A stretch of 11,303 bases of DNA. Source: DASRHY01 sp046765875 (GTDB taxonomy: Bacteria; Actinomycetota; Actinomycetes; Propionibacteriales; Kribbellaceae). The notes under the pieces are model-generated. The model saw only the letters and a list, made by a program, of their open reading frames with translations. It was not told the origin of the DNA and searched no databases. Position 1 is the first letter of the stretch; every line of letters starts with the position of its first letter. The stretch is taken from assembly GCA_046765875.1 (NCBI GenBank), contig JBKPSJ010000018.1, positions 1-11,303 on the forward strand, given 5' to 3'. Both the position numbers and the translations under genes were made by a program. Positions 1-5,790 of the stretch are shown piece after piece.

Positions 1-67
1 CTGGGACTCTTGGACGGCGGACCGATCGCCGATGAGTGTCGCCGTAGCAAGGCGCGCGGTCGGGGGC

Positions 68-533
68 TTATCTGACTGCTGGATCGGCGGGATGCGGCTG
101 GTCGGGCAAGGCGCGGGTGTCGATGAGCCGTTGGGCGATGAGGTGGATTTTGGTGTTGGTGTCTTGCCAGTAGCGGCGCAAGACGGCGAAGGCTTGGTCG
201 CCGTCGTGCTGGTAGCGCTCCATCAGGATGCCCATCGCCTGGCCGATCAGTTTGCGGGTGTCGACAGCCTTGGCCAGGCTTTGCTCGTGCCGGGCCGACG
301 CGAGGGCGCCGGCGGCGTGCCGGGCTAGGTCTGGGCAACGACCTGGTCGTCGGTGGTGAACCCGTCGGCGTGGGAGCCGTATAGGCACAGCGCACCGACG
401 GTGCGCTGACTGACCTTCATCGGTACGTCGAGGACGCTGGCCACGACGAGCTCGCGCACCGCGGCGGCCCAGGTCGGCCAGCGTTGGTCGGTGCCGATGT
501 CGCGGACCGGGACGGTGCGTGTGATCACCTGAC
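68..533 (-). pseudogene. GAF-ANTAR antitermination regulator, C-terminal half (interrupted and frameshifted)
   Basis: This is the distal part of a GAF-ANTAR protein, a family that senses a signal through the GAF domain and binds nascent RNA hairpins through ANTAR to prevent termination. Reading leftwards, the segment from about 528 to 328 gives the second half of a GAF domain (GTDQRWPTWAAAVREL, then SVLDVPMKV and VGALCLYGSHADGFT). It stops at a TAG at 325-327. A different frame then continues as DLARHAAGALASARHEQSL and enters a clear ANTAR helix (DTRKLIGQAMGILMERY, then AFAVLRRYWQDTNTKIH), ending at TAA 68-70. Adding one base near 332-337 would restore VVA-(Q/H)-DLARHAAG, so a one-base deletion is likely. 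The other half lies across the IS element at 3103-3394. The ANTAR part is almost unaltered, so the decay looks recent. The family call is firm. That the gene is non-functional is inferred from the interruption and the frame break. Confidence 0.85.
524..533. repeat. Left junction direct repeat of the IS element (candidate target-site duplication)
   Basis: ATCACCTGAC lies directly outside the left end of the IS. ATCACTTGAC lies in the same orientation directly outside the right end, with one mismatch in ten. The position and orientation are those of a target-site duplication. Ten bases is somewhat longer than the 4-8 bp usual for IS21 elements, so part of the match may be chance or terminal sequence. 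Confidence 0.5.
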
Positions 534-534
534 T

Positions 535-577
535 TGGCCCCGGTTGGCCGGTCGGTCTTCACGAATTCCGGCCCCGC
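535..577. repeat. Left terminal repeats of the IS21 element
   Basis: The outer repeat TGGCCCCGG starts at 535 and the inner repeat CACGAATTCCGGCCCCGC lies at 560-577. Both have inverted counterparts at the right end. They are presumed binding sites for the IstA transposase. A perfect 10-bp palindrome CGTGATCACG at 584-593 follows directly, and its core GTGATCAC also occurs at 521-528 outside the element. Confidence 0.7.
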
Positions 578-671
578 CTGGGTCGTGATCACGCTGTTGG
601 TGGGGTGCGGCGTGTCGTCGCGAATGTTGGCCCCACCCTGGTTGCGATCTTCACGCCGATGTCGTCGGCGT

Positions 672-676
672 GGAGG
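672..676 (+). promoter_or_regulatory. Ribosome binding site that sets the istA start
   Basis: GGAGG lies six bases before the ATG at 683. The in-frame ATGs further upstream (605 and 659) have no comparable site, and the protein sequence before 683 does not resemble the N-terminus of IS21 transposases. Confidence 0.7.
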
Positions 677-682
677 TCGGGA

Positions 683-2218
683 ATGGCGCGGTCGCGGGTG
701 GAGCTGTTCGAGAAGATCAGGAGGGATCGGCGGGTCGAGAAGCTGTCGGTCCGCGAGCTGGCTGACAGGCATCGCGTCCATCGGCGCACGGTGCGGCAGG
801 CGTTGACGAGTGCGATCCCGCCGCCGCGGAAGGCGTATCCGCGACGGCCGCGTCCCGCGATCGACCCGTATGTCGAGATCATCGACGACTGGCTGTTGGC
901 CGACCGAGACGTCCCGCGCAAGCAGCGGCATACGGCGCGACGGATCTGGCAGCGGCTGGTCGCCGAGCACGGCGCGACGCTGGCCGAGGTGACCGTCTCC
1001 CGCCACGTCGCCCGCCGCAAGATCGAGCTCGACCTGGACCGGGTCGAGGTGGCGGTGCCGCAGACCCACGCGCCGGGCGCGGAGGCCGAGGTCGACTTCG
1101 GCGAGTTCTACGCGACCGTCGCCGGGGTCTGGCTGAAGTTGTGGATGTTCGTGATGCGGCTGTCTCACTCTGGGCGGGCGTTCCACGTCGCGTTCGCCAC
1201 CCAGGCGCAAGAGGCCTTCCTGCAAGGCCACGTACTGGCGTTCGCGCACTTCGGTGCGGTGCCGGCGCGGATCCGCTACGACAACCTCAAGCCCGCCGTG
1301 GTGCGCGTGTTGCGTGGTCGGGACCGGGAGGAATCGGAGCGGTTCATCGCACTACGCAGCCACTACGGCTACGACTCGTTCTTCTGCCGACCGGGCAAGG
1401 ACGGTGCGCACGAGAAGGGCGGCGTCGAGGGCGAGATCGGCCGCTTTCGTCGACGCCACTTCGTCCCGGTTCCGACCGTCACCTCACTCGCCGAGCTGAA
1501 CACGCTGATCGCCGCCGCGGACCTGCTCGACGACACCCGAGTGATCACCGGGCGACCCACGACGGTCGCCGCGGCCTTCGCCGCCGAGCTGCCCGCGCTG
1601 CTGCCGCTGTCCGAGGAACCGTTCGACCCAGCGCGGCTGTTGGAAGCCCGGGTGGACAACCGGGCACGGGTGGCGGTGCGGCAGTGCTACTACTCCGTCC
1701 CGGCTCGCTTCGCCGGACGCCGCCTCGCGGTCCGTCTATCGGCGACCACCGTGGAGATCCTCGACGCGGGCAAGATCGTCGCCAAGCATGAGCGAGCCGC
1801 CGGCCGCTACGTCGAGGCGCTGACCCTGGATCACTACCTCGAGGTGCTCAAGACCAAGCCCGGCGCCCTGCCCGGCGCTACCGCGCTTGCACAAGCAAAG
1901 GCGAGCGGCGCGTTCACCGCGACGCATCAGGCCTACTGGGACGCCGCCCGCCGCCAGCGTGGTGACGCCGCGGGCACCCGGGCGTTGATCGAGGTCCTGC
2001 TCGCGCACCGCACCCTGCCCGCCGACGCGCTGATCAGCGCGATGAGCAAAGCCGTCCAGGCCGGCGTGCTGGACCCGCAGGTCGTTGTGATCGACGCCCG
2101 CCGGGAAGCCAACGGTCACGTCGCGCCGGTGATCCCCATCGGCGCGCTGACCCGCTACGACCGGCCCGCGCCGACCCTGAACGCCTATGACGAGCTGCTC
2201 ACCAGGAGCGGCACATGA
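683..2218 (+). CDS. istA: IS21-family transposase IstA
   Basis: This is a DDE recombinase of 511 residues that cuts and joins the ends of the IS element. Residues 9-45 form an N-terminal helix-turn-helix (KLSVRELADRHRVHRRTVRQAL) for binding the terminal repeats. The catalytic core shows VDFGEF (Asp138), RYDNLK (Asp200) and EKGGVEGEIGRF (Glu249), which match the DDE triad of the family in order and spacing. The C-terminal part contains the DNA-binding region with RQCYYSVPARFAGRRLAVR. The length is normal for IstA (about 390-520). The ATG at 683 was chosen because it has a strong Shine-Dalgarno site. The frame is open to 605, but the upstream residues look non-coding. Its stop overlaps the istB start as ATGA, so the two genes are probably translationally coupled. 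No inactivating change is seen. Confidence 0.93.
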   Translation: MARSRVELFEKIRRDRRVEKLSVRELADRHRVHRRTVRQALTSAIPPPRKAYPRRPRPAIDPYVEIIDDWLLADRDVPRKQRHTARRIWQRLVAEHGATLAEVTVSRHVARRKIELDLDRVEVAVPQTHAPGAEAEVDFGEFYATVAGVWLKLWMFVMRLSHSGRAFHVAFATQAQEAFLQGHVLAFAHFGAVPARIRYDNLKPAVVRVLRGRDREESERFIALRSHYGYDSFFCRPGKDGAHEKGGVEGEIGRFRRRHFVPVPTVTSLAELNTLIAAADLLDDTRVITGRPTTVAAAFAAELPALLPLSEEPFDPARLLEARVDNRARVAVRQCYYSVPARFAGRRLAVRLSATTVEILDAGKIVAKHERAAGRYVEALTLDHYLEVLKTKPGALPGATALAQAKASGAFTATHQAYWDAARRQRGDAAGTRALIEVLLAHRTLPADALISAMSKAVQAGVLDPQVVVIDARREANGHVAPVIPIGALTRYDRPAPTLNAYDELLTRSGT

Positions 2219-3006
2219 ACACCCCCAGCAGCACCCGTAGCGACGATGCCGCCCAAGCCGCCATCGGCGCGGCCGCCCGTGAACTGCACCTGCCCACCGT
2301 CCGCGCCGAAGCAGCCCGGCTGGCCGAGATCGCCGTCCGCGAACGGCAATCCCACTTGGCCTTCCTCGCTGAGGTGCTCGCCGCCGAGGTCGATGACCGC
2401 TCCGAACGGCGCCGCGCCCGCCGCATCGCCGAAGCCAAGTTCCCGCGCCTCAAACGACTGACCGAGTTCAACGTCGACGCCGTCCCGTCGATCCAGCCTG
2501 CGACCCTCGCCGCGCTGGCCACCGGCGCCTACCTGGACGCCGGTGAACCGATCGTGCTGCTCGGCGACTCCGGCACCGGCAAGACCCACCTCCTCATCGC
2601 CCTCGGCCTCGCCGCCTGCGAACAAGGCCGCCGGGTCCGCTACGTCACCACCGCCCAACTGGTCAACGAGCTCGTCGAAGCCGCCGACGAACGACAACTG
2701 TCCCGCGTCGTCGGCCGCTACGGCCGCCTCGACCTACTCCTGCTCGACGAGCTGGGATACGTCCAGATCGACCCGCGCGGCGCCGAGCTGCTATTCCAGA
2801 TCATCACCGAACGCGAAGAACGAGCCTCCATCGGCATCGGCACCAACCTGCCCTTCAGCGAATGGGGCTCGGTCTTCCCCGACCCTCGCCTCGTCGCCGC
2901 GATCGTCGACCGCGTCACCTTCAACGCCCACATCCTCGAAACCGGCACCCAGTCCTACCGGCTCCGCACCAGCAAGACCACCACACGCCGCAACCGCACC
3001 AGTTGA
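2215..3006 (+). CDS. istB: IS21-family AAA+ helper ATPase IstB
   Basis: This 263-residue AAA+ ATPase is related to DnaC. In IS21 transposition it assembles on target DNA and activates IstA. The Walker A motif GDSGTGKTH is at residues 117-125, Walker B LLLLDELGY at about 174-182, and the sensor segment GTNLPFSEW at about 209-217. The N-terminal helical region (about 25-90) is the part expected to contact DNA or partner subunits. The C-terminus ends with a basic tail rich in Arg and Thr. The length agrees with the family (about 250-270). The ATG overlaps the istA stop by four bases. The gene appears intact. Confidence 0.94.
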   Translation: MNTPSSTRSDDAAQAAIGAAARELHLPTVRAEAARLAEIAVRERQSHLAFLAEVLAAEVDDRSERRRARRIAEAKFPRLKRLTEFNVDAVPSIQPATLAALATGAYLDAGEPIVLLGDSGTGKTHLLIALGLAACEQGRRVRYVTTAQLVNELVEAADERQLSRVVGRYGRLDLLLLDELGYVQIDPRGAELLFQIITEREERASIGIGTNLPFSEWGSVFPDPRLVAAIVDRVTFNAHILETGTQSYRLRTSKTTTRRNRTS

Positions 3007-3067
3007 GACCCCGAACATGCTCCCCGGCGCCGTCACCAACCACAAACCGAACCGCATCGCCGCGACA

Positions 3068-3101
3068 GCGGGGCCAAGATTCGTGCAGACGAACGGGGCC
3101 A
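3068..3101. repeat. Right terminal repeats of the IS21 element
   Basis: GCGGGGCCAAGATTCGTG at 3068-3085 and CGGGGCCA ending at 3101 are the inverted counterparts of the left-end repeats. The inner and outer copies are closer together here (about 16 bp) than on the left (about 25 bp). Such asymmetry is common at IS21 ends. Confidence 0.7.
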
Positions 3102-3102
3102 T

Positions 3103-3112
3103 ATCACTTGAC
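3103..3112. repeat. Right junction direct repeat of the IS element (candidate target-site duplication)
   Basis: ATCACTTGAC directly outside the right end repeats ATCACCTGAC at 524-533 with one mismatch. See the left copy for the interpretation. Confidence 0.5.
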
Positions 3113-3394
3113 GAGACGCAGGACGGTTTGTTAACAGGTCAGGGCGGTGACCAGCGGTCCCTCGCCCACCCTGATCTGGCCGAGGTAGATGTCGGTCAGG
3201 GGCTGGGTGACCGCGGCGATCTCGGCGCGGCCACCCACGGCGAACACCACCCCGGCGTGGGTGCGGTCCAACGCATCGAGAGCGAACCGGACGACCATGT
3301 CGACGGTCTTGTTCACGCCGTTGGAGTCGTGCAGGTCGACGGCCAGCTCGGCGAACATCGCTGCGGTGTTGGCTGCGTCGGCTCCCAAGCCCAC
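3103..3394 (-). pseudogene. GAF-ANTAR antitermination regulator, N-terminal half (interrupted)
   Basis: The frame starts at GTG 3394 with GAGGTGA a few bases upstream. It reads MFAELAVDLHDS, then TVDMVVRFALDALDRTHAGV, AEIAAVTQPLTDIYL and QIRVGEGPLVTAL. This is the start of a GAF domain of the ANTAR-regulator type; the GEGPLVTAL motif precedes the TDQRWP segment that is found across the IS at about 490. The halves are therefore collinear on the minus strand. This half already meets TAA at 3131-3133, about 20 bp before the IS junction. The residues after it (QTVLRL) resemble RTVPVRD at the start of the other half, so the region was frame-disrupted or locally duplicated apart from the insertion. 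Two related neighbouring genes joined through the IS cannot be excluded. If translated alone, this half would give an 87-residue GAF fragment with no RNA-binding domain. Confidence 0.8.
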
Positions 3395-3406
3395 AACTCA
3401 CCTCGC

Positions 3407-3517
3407 TCACTTCCCACCGCCGCCGGAGCAGAAGGTCGGCGAGACGGTATGCCGGTCGAGGTTCGGGATTGCGGCCGCGGCCAGGAGCTCGGCGGCTTGG
3501 TCGACGTGGAAGCTCAT
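3407..3517 (-). CDS. Small hypothetical protein (36 aa)
   Basis: A short ORF starts at ATG 3517 behind a GGAGG that is only four bases away. It encodes 36 residues beginning MSFHVDQAAELLAAAA and ending with CSGGGGK. It stops 12 bases before the GTG of the GAF-ANTAR fragment and starts 51 bases after the J-domain gene, all on the minus strand, so it would be the middle gene of a small operon. The first part could form an amphipathic helix (VDQAAELLAAAA). No family is recognised. It could be a small protein, a leader peptide or a remnant of a longer gene. Confidence 0.4.
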   Translation of the reverse strand: MSFHVDQAAELLAAAAIPNLDRHTVSPTFCSGGGGK

Positions 3518-3568
3518 GGCGCCTCCGTCGGTGGTGGAGTGGCGGGATCAGCGGTGTATCCGGTCGTG

Positions 3569-4039
3569 TCACGATACGTTGCGCGGCCCTGCGGCGATCG
3601 AATGTGGCTGGTTGTCATCGAGCTTGGCCCGGCGGACAGGTGCCCAGTGGACGGGCCCGGCGCGAAGGGCCGGATCGGGGCGGGCCGGCGGCGTTAACGG
3701 GTTGGCTGCTGAGCTGGTCTGTGGCTGTGGCGCCGTTTGGCGCGGGCGCGGGGATGTGCGGTCGTAGGAGGCGCAGGCGATCGGGTCGCGGAGTACCGCG
3801 TAGGCGGACAGGATCTCCTGGAACCGCTGGGTGTCCTCGGTGGATGGGGCCGTGCCGCGATCGCTGGACCGGTTGGGTCGGTTCGGTCGGTTGGGTCCGA
3901 TTGGGTCGGTTGGGTGGTGCGTGGTATCGGGGTGGTGGCGGCGGGCCAAGGACCGGAATGCTTGGTCCATCTGGTGTGAGTCGGCGTCCGGAGCGACGCC
4001 GAGGAGTTTGTAGAGATCGGTTCGTTCGGAGGCTGTCAT
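3569..4039 (-). CDS. J-domain (DnaJ-like) co-chaperone, short form
   Basis: The 156-residue protein has a J domain at its N-terminus. Helix I-II reads DLYKLLGVAPDADSHQMDQ, followed by AFRSLARRHHPDT with the essential HPD tripeptide at residues 36-38. Helix III-IV (QRFQEILSAYAVLRDPIACASYD) is at about 71-93. J domains stimulate the ATPase of DnaK-type Hsp70. Between HPD and helix III there is an unusual insert of about 30 residues rich in Pro, Asn and Arg (TDPIGPNRPNRPNR), encoded by a short tandem DNA repeat. The C-terminal part is Pro-rich and disordered, ending near PVHWAPVRRAKLDDN. There is no Gly/Phe, zinc-finger or substrate-binding domain, so it is not canonical DnaJ. The start ATG has GGGGAG nine bases upstream. 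It leads the minus-strand group with the small ORF and the GAF-ANTAR gene, which suggests a stress-related unit. Confidence 0.78.
   Translation of the reverse strand: MTASERTDLYKLLGVAPDADSHQMDQAFRSLARRHHPDTTHHPTDPIGPNRPNRPNRSSDRGTAPSTEDTQRFQEILSAYAVLRDPIACASYDRTSPRPRQTAPQPQTSSAANPLTPPARPDPALRAGPVHWAPVRRAKLDDNQPHSIAAGPRNVS
3870..3915. repeat. 9-bp tandem repeat inside the J-domain gene
   Basis: Five units of CGGTTGGGT or close variants lie head to tail on the plus strand; the fourth unit has ten bases. On the coding strand this gives the TDP-IGP-NRP-NRP-NRS stretch. Because the unit is three codons, changes in copy number would keep the reading frame. Confidence 0.75.
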
Positions 4040-4088
4040 GACCGGTCGCTCCCCGGCTGCGACTGTTGCTTCTGGTGCGTTGTCGGCG

Positions 4089-4519
4089 TCAGTGCGGGTG
4101 GTGCGGTTGCTGGCCCACGTCGCGGCCCGCCCGGGGAGCTAGCCCCTTGGGGGAGCCGGCGAGAGTCATTGCTTTGTGCTGTAGGACCTTGCTCACCTTC
4201 GGCTGTCTGCGGTGGAGGCATCCGGTGAGCCGGCAGCTCTGGGCGAAGATCTCGGCGGGTCGGCCGTCCCGGTCATGATCTGGTCCGGCAGGCCGCCGGG
4301 TCGAGGGCGTTTCGGGGGCGGCGCGGGACAGCTCGTCCTTGCTGTCGAAGTGGTTGTGGAACGACCTATGTCCCGCAACGGAGGCCTGGGTGATCTCCAG
4401 GATCGGCACGTCGGCCTGCCCGGCCGCCATGCAGGCCTGGGCCGCGCAGACCAGCGCGGCATGGTGCGGCCCTTGCGCCACTCCGGCCGGTTGGGCGCCT
4501 GCGCGGTCTCCTCTGCCAT
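4089..4519 (-). pseudogene. TetR-family transcriptional regulator, decayed
   Basis: The reading starts at ATG 4519, with GGAGG upstream, as MAEETAQAPNRPEWRKGRT. It then leaves frame near 4459-4465, and the next frame gives AALVCAAQACMAAG and a TetR recognition segment ILEITQASVAGHRSFHNHF with DSKDELSRAA. A second disturbance lies at about 4270-4330, where LPDQIMTGTADP appears in one frame and PAEIFAQSCRLTGCLHRRQP in another. The latter, with KVSKVLQHKAMTLA and GLAPRAGRDV, is typical of the ligand domain of TetR proteins. The frame ends at 4089, about 50 residues short of a normal TetR protein of about 190-200. The gene faces away from the catabolic operon, the usual layout for a local repressor. 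At least two indels plus a missing C-terminus mean it probably gives no working repressor. Sequencing error could explain one frameshift but not the truncation. Confidence 0.8.
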
Positions 4520-4580
4520 GGCGCTCTCCCTCCGCGACCCGGCGCACGCCGGCCAATCTAGCACAACGCATCAGTGCTGA

Positions 4581-4635
4581 GAGTATCGTCAGAAGGCTTG
4601 ACTGACGATATACTCGTAAGTGATGATAACGTCAG
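4581..4635. promoter_or_regulatory. Probable operator: imperfect inverted repeat with a third half-site
   Basis: GAGTATCGTCAG (4581-4592) and CTGACGATATACTC (4602-4615) form an inverted repeat that is perfect except for two extra bases in the right arm, around a 9-bp spacer. A further CGTCAG follows at 4630-4635, so CTGACG (4602) and CGTCAG (4630) make a second, wider dyad. The site lies between the divergent TetR remnant and the dioxygenase gene, where a TetR operator is expected. Binding by the TetR product is inference; with that gene broken, another regulator might use the site. Confidence 0.6.
4598..4627 (+). promoter_or_regulatory. Candidate promoter of the catabolic operon
   Basis: TTGACT at 4598-4603 matches the -35 consensus well. 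GATGAT at 4622-4627 is a weak -10 at 18 bp spacing. TATACT at 4609-4614 is a better -10 by sequence, but it is too close to this -35. The -35 element lies within the inverted repeat, so a bound repressor would block it. This is a guess from sequence only. Confidence 0.3.
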
Positions 4636-4645
4636 AGTCTTTGAG

Positions 4646-4650
4646 AGGAG
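4646..4650 (+). promoter_or_regulatory. Ribosome binding site of the extradiol dioxygenase gene
   Basis: AGGAG within GAGAGGAG lies six bases before ATG 4657. This favours 4657 over the adjacent in-frame TTG at 4654. Confidence 0.7.
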
Positions 4651-4656
4651 CGGTTG

Positions 4657-5790
4657 ATGAGCAACGATCACGACCCGCACAACGGCCTGCACAGCGAGCG
4701 GGGTGCGCTGGCCGGTGAGCACCCCGGGCACGCTGCTAGCCCGATCGTCAAGGTGCGCGAGCTGGCGTGGCTGGAGTTCGCCAAGCCGGACCTGGACCGG
4801 GCGGAGCTGTTCGCCCGGGCGTTCGGGTTCACGACAGCGATGCGCGCGCCGGACGAGCTGCAACTGCGCGGCAGCGACCCGGGTTCGCCGTGCGTGTTGA
4901 TCCGTCAGGGGCCGCGCTCGCGGTTTCTCGGGGTGGCGTTCCGGGCCGCGGACTCCGCCGATGTGCTGCGGCTGGCGGAGGCGACCGGCCAGAAGGTCAC
5001 CAAGCTGCCGGAGAGCCTGGGCGGGCTGACAGTCGACCTGGTCGACCCGAACGGGCAGCGGGTGCGGGTGGTGTCCGACACGCACGAGCTCGCCGCGGAG
5101 CCCGGGCCGGCACCACTGACGTTCAACTTCGGGCACCACCCGACCCGGACGAACGCGACCCAGCGGCCGCCCCGCGAAGCGGCCACTGTCCAGAAGCTCG
5201 GTCACCTGGTGCTACAGACGACCACGTACCGGCAGACGCTGGACTGGTATCTGCAGCACCTCGGCCTGATCGTCAGCGATTTCCTCTACTACCGCGGGCA
5301 GCGCGACCGGGGCCCGGTGATGAGCTTCATCCGCTGCGACCGCGGCGCCACCCCGACCGACCACCACACGCTCGCGCTGGTGCTCGGCCCAGCCAACCGC
5401 TACGTGCACTCCGCTTACGAGGTCGCCGACCTGGACACGCTGGCCGCCGGCGGGGAGTACCTGCGCGAGCGGGGGTACCGGCGGTCGTGGGGGGTCGGCC
5501 GGCACATCCAAGGCAGCCAGATCTTCGACTACTGGCGCGACCCCGACGGCTTCCTGGTCGAGCACTACGCCGACGGTGACCTGTTCGACTGCACGCTCGA
5601 GCCGGGCTGGGCGCCGATGACCGCGTCCGGCCTGGCCCAGTGGGGCCCGCCGCCGACGAAGGACTTCCTCGGCGTCAAGCCCGGCCCGCAGGCCCTGGCC
5701 GAGCTGCGCGCGATCGCCGACGCCCTCCGCGGCGACAACGAGTTCGACCTGCGCAGCCTGCGCGGCATGTTGAAGGTGGCCACGTCATGA
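4657..5790 (+). CDS. Type I extradiol (catechol meta-cleavage) dioxygenase, VOC superfamily
   Basis: This 377-residue enzyme is predicted to open a catechol ring next to the hydroxyls using Fe(II) and O2. Two VOC domains are seen. The N-terminal, non-catalytic one spans about 32-142 (VRELAWLEFAKPDLDRA to DPNGQRVRVV). The catalytic one spans about 178-310. The metal ligands fit His183 (LGHLVL), His237 (TDHHTLAL) and Glu302 (FLVEHYADGD), in the order of BphC-type enzymes. GRH (His283) and the Tyr/Trp-rich DYWRDPDGF segment match the conserved active-site region. Compared with BphC (about 290-300 residues) it has an N-terminal extension of about 30 residues and a C-terminal tail of about 65 (after DCTLEPGWAP). 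It is the first gene of the operon and overlaps the next by ATGA. The substrate is unknown. The size suggests a larger catechol than catechol itself, which is inference. Confidence 0.9.
   Translation: MSNDHDPHNGLHSERGALAGEHPGHAASPIVKVRELAWLEFAKPDLDRAELFARAFGFTTAMRAPDELQLRGSDPGSPCVLIRQGPRSRFLGVAFRAADSADVLRLAEATGQKVTKLPESLGGLTVDLVDPNGQRVRVVSDTHELAAEPGPAPLTFNFGHHPTRTNATQRPPREAATVQKLGHLVLQTTTYRQTLDWYLQHLGLIVSDFLYYRGQRDRGPVMSFIRCDRGATPTDHHTLALVLGPANRYVHSAYEVADLDTLAAGGEYLRERGYRRSWGVGRHIQGSQIFDYWRDPDGFLVEHYADGDLFDCTLEPGWAPMTASGLAQWGPPPTKDFLGVKPGPQALAELRAIADALRGDNEFDLRSLRGMLKVATS

Larger units (their letters stand above)
534..3102 (+). mobile_element. IS21-family insertion sequence with istA and istB
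   Basis: This is a complete element of about 2.57 kb carrying the two overlapping genes that define the IS21 family. The ends are related in inverted orientation: TTGGCCCCGG at 534 and, reverse-complemented, ATGGCCCCGT ending at 3102. Behind each is a second inverted copy, CACGAATTCCGGCCCCGC at 560-577 against CACGAATCTTGGCCCCGC read backwards from 3085 to 3068, with 15 of 18 bases equal. Multiple terminal repeats are typical of IS21 ends. If the exact ends are 535 and 3101, the element has the TG...CA form common in the family. It lies inside a GAF-ANTAR gene. Both genes and both ends look intact, so it may still be able to move. Confidence 0.88.

Noticed and set aside
605..682. N-terminal extension of istA to ATG 605
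   Set aside because: There is no Shine-Dalgarno site at 605, and GGAGG sits correctly before ATG 683. The extra residues overlap the IS end region.
68..1249. Long minus-strand open frame (393 codons) covering the ANTAR domain and running into the IS
   Set aside because: Only the part left of about 333 is real coding (ANTAR). The rest is the antisense of istA and a wrong frame through the GAF segment.
2543..3697. 384-codon plus-strand open frame across the IS right end and the GAF fragment
   Set aside because: It is a low-complexity Ser/Pro/Ala product in the wrong frame of istB, continuing antisense to the GAF segment.
4036..4221. 61-codon minus-strand frame upstream of the J-domain gene
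   Set aside because: It lies in the TetR remnant in an off frame with Pro/Gln-rich sequence. It has no ribosome binding site and no family resemblance.
4598..4614. TTGACT with TATACT as a complete promoter
   Set aside because: The spacing is only five bases. They may belong to different promoters or just to the operator sequence.
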